From Hyphomicrobiales bacterium (GTDB taxonomy: Bacteria > Pseudomonadota > Alphaproteobacteria > Rhizobiales > Rhizobiaceae), in contig UCNG01000003.1 in NCBI GenBank assembly GCA_900473915.1, positions 1-64,000 of the forward strand: a stretch of 64,000 nucleotides of DNA, written 5' to 3'. The position numbers and the translations under genes were made by a program. This document shows positions 32,652-41,995 of the stretch, piece by piece. The notes beneath the pieces were generated by a model. It saw nothing but the letters and a program-made list of their open reading frames with translations. It had not been told where the DNA came from and did not search any database. Within the stretch, counting starts at the first letter, position 1. Every line of letters starts with the position of its first letter.

Positions 32652-33059
32652 ATGGCTCAAGCTTTCCAATTCGAACTCGTGTCGCCTGAACGGCTCCTGC
32701 TTTCCGCGCAGGTGACGGAAGTCGTCATTCCGGGTAGCGAAGGCTATCTGACGGCTCTCGCCGGTCATTCGCCGCTGATGACGACGATCATGCCGGGTGT
32801 CGTTTCGGTGAAGCTTGCCGACGGCAAGTCCGACTCCTACGTGGTCTTCGGCGGTTTCGCCGATATCACCCCGCAGGGCTGCACCGTTCTGGCCGAATCG
32901 GCGACCCATGTGGATGATATCAACCCGGCAGACATTCAGCGCCGCATCGAGGAAGCCCGCAAGCATCTGGAAGATGCCTCGACCAACGAGCATCGGACCA
33001 AGGCGGAGATCTTCCTGCACCAGCTGATGACGCTGCAGGGAACGATCATGCCGGCCTGA
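32652..33059 (+). CDS. atpC: ATP synthase F1 epsilon subunit
   Basis: 135 residues. The rotor subunit that inhibits ATP hydrolysis. FELVSPERLLLSAQVTEVVIPGSEGYLTALAGHSPLMT is the beta-sandwich start typical of the family, and a short helical C-terminal end follows (INPADIQRRIEEARKHLED). ATG 32652 is chosen over an in-frame start 9 bases upstream because GTGAG is well placed. It is the last gene of atpHAGDC, with a strong terminator behind it. Confidence 0.96.
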   Translation: MAQAFQFELVSPERLLLSAQVTEVVIPGSEGYLTALAGHSPLMTTIMPGVVSVKLADGKSDSYVVFGGFADITPQGCTVLAESATHVDDINPADIQRRIEEARKHLEDASTNEHRTKAEIFLHQLMTLQGTIMPA

Positions 33060-33086
33060 TAAGCAGGCAATTCATCGTGTTTCGGG

Positions 33087-33116
33087 AAAGCGGGCTTTTG
33101 CCCGCTTTTTCTTTTT
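33087..33116 (+). terminator. Rho-independent terminator of the atp operon
   Basis: AAAGCGGGC and GCCCGCTTT make a perfect 9-bp stem around TTTT, followed by TTCTTTTT. It lies 27 bases after the atpC stop. Confidence 0.93.
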
Positions 33117-33245
33117 CAGATCACCGTTCCGTCAGGGAATTTGTTCGCAGAACGGTCATATCGGCGCAAAATCCCATCACGCTTGCGTGAGTTCAAGAAG
33201 TTCGCTTGAAAATGGTTCGGCAGCGATCTATCCAAACCTGAAATC

Positions 33246-33259
33246 ATTAGTTTACTAAT
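33246..33259. promoter_or_regulatory. Likely operator of the MarR-family regulator
   Basis: ATTAGTTTACTAAT is a perfect 6-bp inverted repeat with a 2-base spacer, 16 bases before the regulator ATG and overlapping an AT-rich -10-like TATATAAG. Size and position fit autoregulation by a MarR dimer. Confidence 0.7.
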
Positions 33260-33275
33260 ATATAAGGCGATTGGC

Positions 33276-33713
33276 ATGGATACGGCAGACCTCAGAGCTG
33301 AAATGATAGATGCCATGGCGAAGGTTAATCGCAGGCTTCGCACTGTTTTTGACGCGCGCGTGAAGGAGCGCGGCCTGACGCTGGCCCGGGCGCGCACCCT
33401 GCTTGCCCTGATGGAACAGGAAGGCCTTTACCAGAAGGAGCTGGCCGAGGCGCTGGAGATCGAAAACGCGACCATGGTGCGCCTGCTCGATGGTTTGGAG
33501 CGCCAGTCTTTCATCGAAAGGCAAACGGTTCAGGGCGACCGCCGCGCCAAGCGGGTCGTCATGACGGCGGAAGGCAAGATTCTGGCTGAACAGGTGGTGA
33601 AGCTCGCCGGAGATGTGCGTGAAGATCTTCTTGAAGGCGTGAGCGATGAAGAGTTGAGCGTTGCGCTCAACGTGCTTCGCAAAATGTCGGACTCGATGAA
33701 CAAATCCCATTGA
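33276..33713 (+). CDS. MarR-family transcriptional regulator
   Basis: 145 residues. A winged-helix dimeric repressor type: LTLARARTLLALMEQEGLYQKELAEALEIENATMVRLLDGLERQSFIERQTVQGDRRAKRVVMTAEG covers the helix-turn-helix and wing (DRRAKR). The N- and C-terminal helices would form the dimer. A perfect palindrome lies just upstream. It is a lone gene with no adjacent efflux pump or enzyme, so the target is unknown. It ends 5' of a terminator-like hairpin. Confidence 0.92.
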   Translation: MDTADLRAEMIDAMAKVNRRLRTVFDARVKERGLTLARARTLLALMEQEGLYQKELAEALEIENATMVRLLDGLERQSFIERQTVQGDRRAKRVVMTAEGKILAEQVVKLAGDVREDLLEGVSDEELSVALNVLRKMSDSMNKSH

Positions 33714-33743
33714 TGGGGTTAATCAGTTCCCGAAGTTTCAAAG

Positions 33744-33774
33744 AGCCGGAGCCATCGCTTCGGCTTTTGTTTTG
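33744..33774 (+). terminator. Terminator after the MarR-family gene
   Basis: AGCCGGAG and CTTCGGCT pair over 8 bp (one G-T wobble) around CCATCG and run into TTTGTTTTG. Confidence 0.8.
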
Positions 33775-33807
33775 ACCATCGCGCCTTATGAAAGCCAGCG
33801 GCGAAAA

Positions 33808-34512
33808 TCAGGGCGCGAGGGTCCGCAGATAGGCCATCAGTTCGCTGGCTGTGTCGCTGGCCCGCTCCGGCTGGCGGGAAATGATCGCCTCGATCAATGT
33901 CGCATGTGCATTGGCCGAACCGGCTATACCGGTCGACGGGCGAAGGCGGAACCAGAAGCGGCGGCTGTGACTTTGCAGGGGTGCAGCGATGCGCGCCGCA
34001 TAGGGATTGCTCGCAGCCGCGCCCAGAACAATGTCGAACGCCTTGTCGGCGTCCAGAAACAGCGCCACGTCCTCGTCGGGAATTGCCTGCCGCATGGCAG
34101 CGGCAGCGGCTTCGAGCCGTTCATAGTCGCGCGGGCTGCCGAAGCGCGCGGCATCACGCGCCAGTACGCGCTCGACGCCTTCGCGCGCATCCAGCACCTT
34201 GATGAAATCCTTCGGGTCGATGGCCGCGATGGCAATGCCGGAGCGCGGACGCACCTCTACGAGACCTTCCCAGGCGAGCCTTTGAATGGCTTCCCGCATC
34301 GGCGTGCGGCCCATGCCGGTCAGTTCGATCAGCGTACGCTCGTTGACGACAGTGCCCGGCTCCAGTTCCAGCGTGACGATGGAACGCTCCAGAATGCGAT
34401 AGGCCTGTTCGGCAAGGCTTTCGCTGGCCCAGCCATCCATGGCCGCCAGCGGCATGCTGGCTGGGCTGCGCGTCAGCCTGTCTCGAACGTTCGTTTCTTC
34501 CATGTCGTCCAT
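33808..34512 (-). CDS. GntR-family regulator with FCD domain
   Basis: 234 residues from the ATG at 34512. The N-terminal winged helix has LAEQAYRILERSIVTLELEPGTVVNERTL and GRTPMREAIQRLAWEGLVEVRPRSGIAIA; the C-terminal helical FCD domain binds the effector (ARDAAR, DADKAFD, NAHATLIEAI). TTG 34545 and ATG 34503 are alternative starts. It is divergent from a hydroxyproline-type oxidoreductase/epimerase pair, so it probably controls that pair in response to hydroxyproline or a related acid; this is inferred from position. A twin GATATATC site lies in the shared region. Confidence 0.9.
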   Translation of the reverse strand: MDDMEETNVRDRLTRSPASMPLAAMDGWASESLAEQAYRILERSIVTLELEPGTVVNERTLIELTGMGRTPMREAIQRLAWEGLVEVRPRSGIAIAAIDPKDFIKVLDAREGVERVLARDAARFGSPRDYERLEAAAAAMRQAIPDEDVALFLDADKAFDIVLGAAASNPYAARIAAPLQSHSRRFWFRLRPSTGIAGSANAHATLIEAIISRQPERASDTASELMAYLRTLAP

Positions 34513-34552
34513 GCCCTGTGGTTTACGACGATTGACATAGTTCAATCCTACA

Positions 34553-34571
34553 GATATATCTCTGATATATC
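34553..34571. promoter_or_regulatory. Candidate operator for the GntR/FCD regulator
   Basis: Two copies of the self-complementary octamer GATATATC are separated by TCT, about 40 bases before the regulator start, in the region between the divergent genes. Twin palindromes one helical turn apart fit dimer binding. Confidence 0.55.
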
Positions 34572-34799
34572 AATAAGTGGCGATTTGCGTTATCGATCCC
34601 TGACTTGGCCCTAATCTGGCCTTTGTGGCTTTTTCAAGCGATGGCGAACTTTCGGCACAGTGTCATTCCAAAAAAATGATGGACAGAAATTGCGTGCTGG
34701 CGTTGAACATGACGATTGCCGATTGGCCGAAACGACCATGTGGGCTGGTTTTTCGGCAAGGCTGCAGGCAAAATTGAATCCGGTGGGGAGCCGCACAAG

Positions 34800-36062
34800 A
34801 TGAAATCTGATCCACAGGGTCAGCAGGATATTCTCATTATCGGCGGCGGTATCGTCGGCGTGGCCACAGCGGCCTTGCTTGCCGAAGCGGGGCGCCAGGT
34901 TCTGGTTATCGACAGAACCGGCATTTGCGAGGAAACCAGCTCCGGCAATGCTGCGGCGCTTGCTTTCTCCGACATTCTTCCGCTGGCCTCCAAGGGCGTC
35001 ATGCGCAAGGTGCCGGGCTGGTTGATGGACCCGCTCGGGCCGTTTACGATCCGTCCTTCCTATTTTCCGAAGATGGTGCCCTGGCTTTATCGCTTCTGGC
35101 GCGCAAGCAGCGCGGATGCATTGGCTAAAACCGCGATTGCGCAGGCAGATATCATGCGGCTTGCAGGCAGCGAGATGATGGCGCTGATAGACCGGGCCGG
35201 ATTGCGCGATCGCCTGCACGAGAACGGCAATCTCGAACTTTATGAAAGCGAAGCGGAGCTTGCCGCCTCGCAGCCGGGCTGGGATGTTCGCGGAAATGCC
35301 GGAATTGCTTATGAACACGTGCGCGGCGATCGGCTTGCCGAATTGCAGCCGGGACTGAGCCCGCGTTTCGTTGCCGGAACTTTTGTTCCCGGCTGGAAGA
35401 ATGTGAGCGATCCGAAGCTGTTCGGCAAGGCGATCTGGTCCTATGCGGAAAGCAGGGGCGCGCGCTTCCTTCAGGCCAAGGTCGTGAATGCCAGACCGGG
35501 CGATGGCGGGGCGAGTGTTCGTCTTGAGGACGGAACCGAAATCAGGGCGGCGCATCTCGTCCTGATGGCCGGTGCGTGGTCGCGTGATCTCGCCAAAGGT
35601 TTTGGCGATGCCGTGCCGCTCGATACGGAACGCGGTTATAATACGACCTTGCCGGTCGGCAGTTTCGACGTGAAGCGCCAGCTGACATTCCCCGGCCACG
35701 GTTTCGTCATCACCCCGATGGAAACTGGCCTGCGCGTCGGCGGCGCGGTGGAGTTCGGCGGGCTTGACCTGCCGCCCAATTTCGCGCGTTCCGAAGCCAT
35801 GCTAAAGAAGGCTTCCATGTTTCTGCCGGGCCTTCGCACCGAAGGCGGGCGGCAATGGATGGGCTATCGGCCATCCATGCCGGATTCGGTGCCGGTCATC
35901 GGCCGGGCTTCGGCGGGCGGCAATATCTATTACGGCTTCGGCCATGGCCATCTCGGCCTCACGCAGTCGGCTGCGACCGGACGGCTTATCCGCGATCTTA
36001 TCACGGGGGCTGCGCCTGCAATCGACATCGAACCTTTCAAGCCACAACGTTTTCGGAACTGA
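34800..36062 (+). CDS. FAD-dependent D-amino-acid dehydrogenase-like oxidoreductase, probably for D-hydroxyproline
   Basis: 420 residues, DAO/DadA fold. The FAD-binding GGGIVGVATAALLAEAGRQ follows IL near the N-terminus; the C-terminal block WMGYRPSMPDSVPVIGRA and GHGHLGLTQSAATGRLI is typical of DadA-like dehydrogenases. The epimerase gene starts 5 bases after its stop, so they form one operon: the epimerase would make cis-4-hydroxy-D-proline, and this enzyme would oxidise it at the membrane. That specificity is inferred from the neighbour. ATG 34800 is chosen for the GGGGAG site about 12 bases upstream; a longer frame begins at 34716. Confidence 0.88.
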   Translation: MKSDPQGQQDILIIGGGIVGVATAALLAEAGRQVLVIDRTGICEETSSGNAAALAFSDILPLASKGVMRKVPGWLMDPLGPFTIRPSYFPKMVPWLYRFWRASSADALAKTAIAQADIMRLAGSEMMALIDRAGLRDRLHENGNLELYESEAELAASQPGWDVRGNAGIAYEHVRGDRLAELQPGLSPRFVAGTFVPGWKNVSDPKLFGKAIWSYAESRGARFLQAKVVNARPGDGGASVRLEDGTEIRAAHLVLMAGAWSRDLAKGFGDAVPLDTERGYNTTLPVGSFDVKRQLTFPGHGFVITPMETGLRVGGAVEFGGLDLPPNFARSEAMLKKASMFLPGLRTEGGRQWMGYRPSMPDSVPVIGRASAGGNIYYGFGHGHLGLTQSAATGRLIRDLITGAAPAIDIEPFKPQRFRN

Positions 36063-36067
36063 CCATC

Positions 36068-37069
36068 ATGGCAAGACATTCATTCTTCTGCGTCGACGGA
36101 CATACATGCGGCAACCCCGTGCGCCTGGTGGCTGGCGGCGGGCCGAACCTGGAAGGTTCGACCATGATGGAAAAGCGGGCGCATTTTCTGCGCGAATATG
36201 ACTGGATTCGCACCGGGCTGATGTTCGAACCGCGCGGCCATGACATGATGTCGGGCTCGATCCTCTATCCGCCCACGCGCCCGGATTGCGATGTTGCGGT
36301 GCTGTTCATCGAAACCTCCGGCTGCCTGCCGATGTGCGGTCATGGCACGATTGGAACCGTGACGATGGCGATAGAGCAGGGGCTGGTGACGCCGAAGACG
36401 CCGGGCAAGCTCAATCTCGATACGCCCGCCGGTCTGGTGGCCATCGAATATGAGCAGAACGGCCAGTATGTCGAGCGCGTGCGCCTCACCAATGTCCCGG
36501 CCTTCCTTTATGCCGAAGGGCTGGAAGTCGAGTGTCCCGACCTTGGAAGTCTCAAGGTTGATGTGGCCTATGGCGGCAATTTCTACGCCATTGTCGAACG
36601 CCAGGAAAATTACACGGACATGGAAGATTATTCCGCGCTGCAACTGATTGCGTGGAGCCCGGTCCTGCGTGAGCGGCTGAACGAGAAGTACAAGTTCCAG
36701 CATCCGCTGCTGCCCGACATCAATCGTCTGAGCCATATTCTATGGACCGGCAAGGCGAAACATCCGGAAGCGCATGCCCGCAATGCTGTCTTCTACGGCG
36801 ACAAGGCAATCGACCGTTCGCCCTGCGGAACCGGTACGTCTGCGCGCATGGCGCAACTGGCTGCCAAGGGCAAGCTGAAGCCCGGCGATGAGTTCGTGCA
36901 TGAATCCATCATCGGGTCGCTTTTCCACGGCCGCGTGGAACGCGCTGCGGAAGTCGACGGGCGCCCGGCAATCATCCCTTCAATTGCTGGCTGGGCACGC
37001 ATGACGGGATATAATACGATCTTTATCGATGACCGCGATCCCTTTGCACACGGGTTTACAGTCGCGTAG
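36068..37069 (+). CDS. prpA: 4-hydroxyproline 2-epimerase (PrpA-type proline racemase family)
   Basis: 333 residues. The two catalytic cysteines are C90 in MCGHGT and C253 in SPCGTGT, placed as in the Brucella PrpA protein, which was reported as a B-cell mitogen and acts as a hydroxyproline epimerase. It interconverts trans-4-hydroxy-L-proline and cis-4-hydroxy-D-proline. N-terminal FFCVDGHTCGNPVRLV is family-typical. The ATG lies 5 bases after the oxidoreductase stop. The later pathway enzymes (deaminase, dehydrogenase) are not in this window. Epimerase versus true proline racemase cannot be settled by these motifs alone, but the operon favours the epimerase. Confidence 0.92.
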   Translation: MARHSFFCVDGHTCGNPVRLVAGGGPNLEGSTMMEKRAHFLREYDWIRTGLMFEPRGHDMMSGSILYPPTRPDCDVAVLFIETSGCLPMCGHGTIGTVTMAIEQGLVTPKTPGKLNLDTPAGLVAIEYEQNGQYVERVRLTNVPAFLYAEGLEVECPDLGSLKVDVAYGGNFYAIVERQENYTDMEDYSALQLIAWSPVLRERLNEKYKFQHPLLPDINRLSHILWTGKAKHPEAHARNAVFYGDKAIDRSPCGTGTSARMAQLAAKGKLKPGDEFVHESIIGSLFHGRVERAAEVDGRPAIIPSIAGWARMTGYNTIFIDDRDPFAHGFTVA

Positions 37070-37445
37070 GATCAGGGGAGGGGACGAGGCTGGGACGGTG
37101 TCGGGATTTGTTCAGGAATAAAATCCGGCTGACGCCAGGCCCGCAACCTGGTCTCCCGAAAGACCCTAAAGTGGGTACGGCTGGTAATTTTCTTATTGGC
37201 CCCCAATTTTTTGGCTTTCGGGTAACGCTAAAAATATGGAATAAAGCGCGCCGGGTAGGAGAAAAAAACATATACAGGACGTTTGATAGGGGACATGACT
37301 AGTTTGTGGAGGGATGATGCCCTTAGTCTTTTGTCTGAGACAAAAGGGGCTTGCATTCCTCTATACAGCCGTTAGGTGTAATTAACCGGGAATAAAATGA
37401 AGGCGCACGAAATAAAGATGCGTCAAAAAAACCCCGGACGTTAAA
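37070..37445. other. 376-bp intergenic region before livH, with overlapping stems
   Basis: Short stems follow one another and share bases: CCAGG/CCTGG (37135-37151), GGTCT/AGACC (37150-37165) and CCC/GGG after it. A perfect inverted repeat lies at 37328-37346. No convincing gene is present; a 64-codon open frame has no ribosome site. This should hold the liv promoter and possibly a structured leader. Confidence 0.5.
37328..37346. promoter_or_regulatory. Perfect inverted repeat upstream of livH
   Basis: CTTTTGTC and GACAAAAG flank TGA. The repeat sits about 100 bases before livH and just before TTGCAT, which could be a -35 box. It may be an operator, or a terminator of a leader, although no T-tract follows. 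Confidence 0.5.
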
Positions 37446-38369
37446 ATGGGTGGCTTCTCGATGGAATATTTCTTCCAGCAGGTGATCAACGGGCTTGCGC
37501 TCGGCTCGATCTATGGCCTGATCGCCATCGGCTATACGATGGTCTATGGCATTATCGGCATGATCAACTTTGCTCATGGCGATGTCTTCATGCTCGGCGC
37601 CTTCATGGCGCTGATTGTTTTTCTCATCATCACAACTTTCATTGGAGCATTGCCGATTGCGCTGATGCTTCTGTTGATGATGATCGTCGCCATGTTGCTG
37701 ACGGGCTTGTGGAGCTGGACGATCGAGCGCGTGGCCTACAGACCGCTGCGCGGTTCGTTCCGCCTCGCGCCGTTGATCACGGCTATCGGCATGTCGATTG
37801 CCTTGTCGAATTTCGTTCAGGTGACGCAGGGTCCGCGCAACAAGCCGGTGCCGCAGCTTCTGAACGGCTCCTTCAATATCTTCGGTACGAACGTGACGAT
37901 TTCGCTGAAGCAGATCGTTGTCATCGTGGTGACCGCGGTGCTGCTGACGATCTTCTGGTATATCGTCAATCGCACCTCGCTGGGCCGTGCGCAGCGCGCC
38001 TGCGAACAGGACCGCAAGATGGCGGCGCTTCTTGGCATCAATGTCGATCGCGTCATTTCGCTTACCTTCGTGATGGGTGCGATGCTGGCGGCGGTGGCCG
38101 GTACGCTCTACCTCTCCTTCTATGGCGTGATTTCCTTTGCCGACGGCTTCATCCCCGGCGTCAAGGCGTTCACGGCAGCGGTCCTGGGCGGCATCGGCTC
38201 GCTTCCCGGCGCTGTGGTCGGTGGCTTGCTCATCGGTCTCATCGAGGCGTTGTGGTCGGCCTATTTCTCGATCGATTACAAGGACGTTGCCGCGTTCTCG
38301 ATCCTTGCCATCGTGCTGATCTTCATGCCGTCCGGCATTCTTGGCCGTCCTGAAGTCGAAAAGGTTTAA
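37446..38369 (+). CDS. livH: Branched-chain amino-acid ABC transporter permease LivH
   Basis: 307 residues with about eight membrane helices. The opening LALGSIYGLIAIGYTMVYGIIGMINFAHGDVFMLGAF is the LivH hallmark, and the EAA-like loop has AACEQDRKMAALLGINVDRVI. Together with LivM it forms the membrane channel for Leu/Ile/Val-type substrates. ATG 37446 gives the family's usual length; ATG 37461 (MEYFFQQ) is possible, with GGTGG ahead of it. LivM begins 2 bases after the stop. Confidence 0.94.
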   Translation: MGGFSMEYFFQQVINGLALGSIYGLIAIGYTMVYGIIGMINFAHGDVFMLGAFMALIVFLIITTFIGALPIALMLLLMMIVAMLLTGLWSWTIERVAYRPLRGSFRLAPLITAIGMSIALSNFVQVTQGPRNKPVPQLLNGSFNIFGTNVTISLKQIVVIVVTAVLLTIFWYIVNRTSLGRAQRACEQDRKMAALLGINVDRVISLTFVMGAMLAAVAGTLYLSFYGVISFADGFIPGVKAFTAAVLGGIGSLPGAVVGGLLIGLIEALWSAYFSIDYKDVAAFSILAIVLIFMPSGILGRPEVEKV

Positions 38370-38371
38370 TC

Positions 38372-39751
38372 ATGGCTGCACAGTCGAGTTCACGCCCGGA
38401 TTCCCTTTTTGGCCGGGCCATCCGTGAAGGGTTCTTCGCCGGTCTTCTGGCGCTGGGCCTCTTCTGCCTCATCATCGGTTTCAAGACCGATCAGAACATC
38501 AACAACGAACTGGTGCTGCAACAGCGCTGGGGCGCGCTGGCCATCATCGTTGTGCTGGCCGCCATTGGCCGCTTCCTGTTCGTTGCCTTTGTCCAGCCCT
38601 GGCTGGAGGCGCGCAAGCTTGCCAAGAGCAAGCAGCCTGCCGTTGCGGTCGGAAGCCCGTCTTTCGTGCGCCGCAACTTCTCGCGTCTTGGCGTCGCCTT
38701 CCTCTTTGTCTACCCGATCCTGATCGTCGCGCTGCTTGGCTGGCAGGGATCGCTCAAATGGGTCGACAATTTCGGCGTTCAGATCCTCATCTATGTGATG
38801 CTGGCCTGGGGTCTCAACATCGTGGTGGGCCTCGCCGGTCTTCTCGATCTGGGTTACGTCGCCTTCTATGCCGTCGGCGCTTATTCCTACGCGCTGCTTT
38901 CCACCTATTTCGGCCTGTCCTTCTGGATGCTGCTGCCGATTGCCGGTATTCTCGCTGCGACGTGGGGCGTTATTCTGGGCTTTCCGGTCTTGCGCCTGCG
39001 CGGTGACTATCTCGCCATCGTGACGCTGGCCTTCGGTGAAATCATCCGTCTGGTCCTCATCAACTGGACCGATCTGACGAAGGGCACGTTCGGCATTTCC
39101 GGCATTGCCAAGGCAACTTTCTTCGGCCTGCCTTTCAAAGCGGGGCCAGATGGTTTTGCGGCCCATATGGGGCTGACCTTCTCGGCGGCGCATTACAAGT
39201 TCTTCCTCTATTACGTCATCCTTCTGCTGGCGCTGCTAACGGCGTGGGTCACTATCCGCCTGCGCCGCATGCCGGTTGGCCGTGCATGGGAAGCGTTGCG
39301 CGAAGACGAAATCGCCTGCCGCTCGCTCGGCATCAACACCACCACGACCAAGCTCACAGCCTTTGCCACGGGCGCGATGTTTGGTGGCTTCGCCGGTTCC
39401 TTCTTTGCGGCACGCCAGGGCTTCGTCAGCCCGGAATCCTTCGTGTTCCTCGAATCTGCGGTCATTCTCGCAATCGTGGTCCTCGGTGGCATGGGCTCTC
39501 TGGTCGGCATCGCCATCGCGGCAATCGTCATGATCGGCGGCACGGAAATCCTGCGTGAAATGAGCTTCCTGAAAGCGGTTTTCGGACCTGATTTCACCCC
39601 CGAACTCTACCGTATGCTCATCTTCGGCCTCGCCATGGTCGTGGTCATGGTCTGGAAACCGCGCGGCTTCGTCGGAAGTCGAGAACCGAGCGCGTTCCTG
39701 CATGAGAAGAAGATGGTGTCGGGTGCCTTTACCAAGGAAGGGCACGGCTGA
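38372..39751 (+). CDS. livM: Branched-chain amino-acid ABC transporter permease LivM
   Basis: 459 residues, about ten membrane helices. The core has YVMLAWGLNIVVGLAGLLDLGYVAFYAVGAYSYALLS and the coupling loop GRAWEALREDEIACRSLGINTTTTKL. The first 110 residues are an added segment with two or more hydrophobic stretches and a charged linker, as in E. coli LivM. Its TGA overlaps the ATG of livG, so translation is coupled. Confidence 0.94.
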   Translation: MAAQSSSRPDSLFGRAIREGFFAGLLALGLFCLIIGFKTDQNINNELVLQQRWGALAIIVVLAAIGRFLFVAFVQPWLEARKLAKSKQPAVAVGSPSFVRRNFSRLGVAFLFVYPILIVALLGWQGSLKWVDNFGVQILIYVMLAWGLNIVVGLAGLLDLGYVAFYAVGAYSYALLSTYFGLSFWMLLPIAGILAATWGVILGFPVLRLRGDYLAIVTLAFGEIIRLVLINWTDLTKGTFGISGIAKATFFGLPFKAGPDGFAAHMGLTFSAAHYKFFLYYVILLLALLTAWVTIRLRRMPVGRAWEALREDEIACRSLGINTTTTKLTAFATGAMFGGFAGSFFAARQGFVSPESFVFLESAVILAIVVLGGMGSLVGIAIAAIVMIGGTEILREMSFLKAVFGPDFTPELYRMLIFGLAMVVVMVWKPRGFVGSREPSAFLHEKKMVSGAFTKEGHG

Positions 39752-40844
39752 TGGCGGAGATAAGCACAATGTCTGGCACTGTGTCCGGCAACACTCAAAA
39801 AGACACCATCCTTCAGGTCGAGCATCTCTCGATGCGCTTCGGCGGCCTCGTCGCCATCAACGATCTGAGCTTCAATGTGAAGCGCGGGGATATTACGGCA
39901 ATCATCGGCCCCAACGGTGCAGGCAAGACCACGGTCTTCAACTGCATCACCGGCTTCTACAAGCCGACAGGCGGCATGCTGACGATGAACCGGAAGACCG
40001 GCGACAAGTACTTGCTGGAACGTCTTCCCGATTTCCAGATCACCAGACACGCCAAGGTGGCGCGCACCTTCCAGAACATACGCCTGTTCTCGGGCCTCAC
40101 CGTTCTGGAAAACCTGCTCGTTGCGCAGCACAACACGCTGATGCGCTCTTCCGGTTATACGATCCTGGGTCTTCTGGGGCTGCCCGGCTACAAGTCGGCG
40201 GCGAAGGAAGCGGTTGAAAAGGCGCGTTACTGGCTGGAGAAAATCAACCTGATCGGCCGTGCGGACGATCCGGCAGGCGATCTGCCCTATGGCGATCAGC
40301 GCCGTCTGGAGATCGCCCGTGCGATGTGCACCGAGCCGGAAATCCTCTGCCTCGACGAACCTGCCGCCGGTCTCAATCCGCGCGAATCGGCGGAGCTCAA
40401 CAAGCTTCTGCTCGATATCCGCAAGGAAACCGGCACATCGATCCTGCTGATCGAACATGACATGTCGGTCGTCATGGAAATCTCCGATCATGTGATCGTT
40501 CTGGAATACGGCACCAAGATTTCCGATGGCGCGCCGGAAGAGGTCAAGAACGATCCGCGCGTTATCGCCGCCTATCTCGGCGTCGATGACGAGGAAATCG
40601 CCGAACTCATCGAAGAGGCGGACAAGCCCGGTGTTGTCGATCCGGCGCATCTGGTCGCCGCCCAGCTTGCCGAGGAAGCCATCGAGGAGGAAATTGCCGA
40701 GGAGACTGGCGAAAAGCCTTCCGCTGTTGATGCAACCGATGTTCCGGCTGGCGACAAGACTGCTCCCAAGGGCGACGCAAAACGCGCCAAAGCCCCGACA
40801 AAAACCCCTACAAAGGCTTCCTCGAAGCCCAAGAAGGGAGGCGA

Positions 40845-40848
<4 letters not shown>
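39751..40848 (+). CDS. livG: Branched-chain amino-acid ABC transporter ATPase LivG with long acidic/basic C-terminal tail
   Basis: 365 residues. The ATPase core has Walker A GPNGAGKT (about 53-60), a signature region LPYGDQRRLEIARAM, Walker B ILCLDEPAAGLNP, the H-loop in LIEHDMSVV and the LivG ending VIAAYLGV at about 272. Then comes an unusual tail of about 93 residues: first acidic (many Glu/Ala, with AEEAIEEEIAEE), then Lys/Pro/Thr-rich (KTPTKASSKPKKGG). Typical LivG stops near 255-295. The tail is in frame with no sign of frameshift. The start overlaps the livM stop. Confidence 0.93.
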
Positions 40849-41594
<746 letters not shown>

Positions 41595-41603
41595 GAGGAA
41601 ATC

Positions 41604-41948
41604 ATGCAAGGTATTCTCTACGAAGAACCGTCATTCTGGTTGTTTTTCCTCATCACCTGTCTGCTTGGCGGCTGGGCTGCCTGGATGACGGGGCGTGCCT
41701 GCGCTTCGACCTGGCGCACCTATCCGCAGCTGCTGATCTACCTGATCCCACTGGGCGCTGCGGTGCGCTTCATCCACTTCGCGCTGTTCGAGGGAACGCT
41801 TCTTTCGCCCCATTACTATCTGGTGGATACGATTGTCCTGATGATCATAGGCACGATCGGCTTCCGCTACACGCGCACCAAGCAAATGGTGCGGCAGTAT
41901 GGCTGGCTTTATGAAAAGGCGTCGCCTCTCAGCTGGAAAGCGAAATAA
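41604..41948 (+). CDS. Small membrane protein, DUF6867-like, at the end of the liv operon
   Basis: 114 residues with about three hydrophobic segments (10-28, 45-60, 72-92) and a charged C-terminus. AGGAGG precedes the ATG, 9 bases after livF, so it is part of the liv transcript. I recall this short protein as a companion of livHMGF in Rhizobiales (DUF6867), but that is unverified. A role as an accessory part of the transporter is inferred only from position. A terminator follows immediately. Confidence 0.78.
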   Translation: MQGILYEEPSFWLFFLITCLLGGWAAWMTGRACASTWRTYPQLLIYLIPLGAAVRFIHFALFEGTLLSPHYYLVDTIVLMIIGTIGFRYTRTKQMVRQYGWLYEKASPLSWKAK

Positions 41949-41953
41949 TTTCA

Positions 41954-41984
41954 AAGCTTCGCCGTTATGCGGCGAAGCTTTTTT
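41954..41984 (+). terminator. Terminator of the livHMGF operon
   Basis: AAGCTTCGCC and GGCGAAGCTT form a perfect 10-bp stem with loop GTTATGC, followed by TTTT. It separates livHMGF and the small membrane gene from the binding-protein genes. Confidence 0.93.
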
Positions 41985-41995
41985 ACAAGATCACG

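Noticed and set aside
37108-37302. 64-codon frame in the livH leader
   Set aside because: No ribosome site; sits in structured or AT-rich DNA. It has no run of branched-chain amino-acid codons that would mark a leader peptide.
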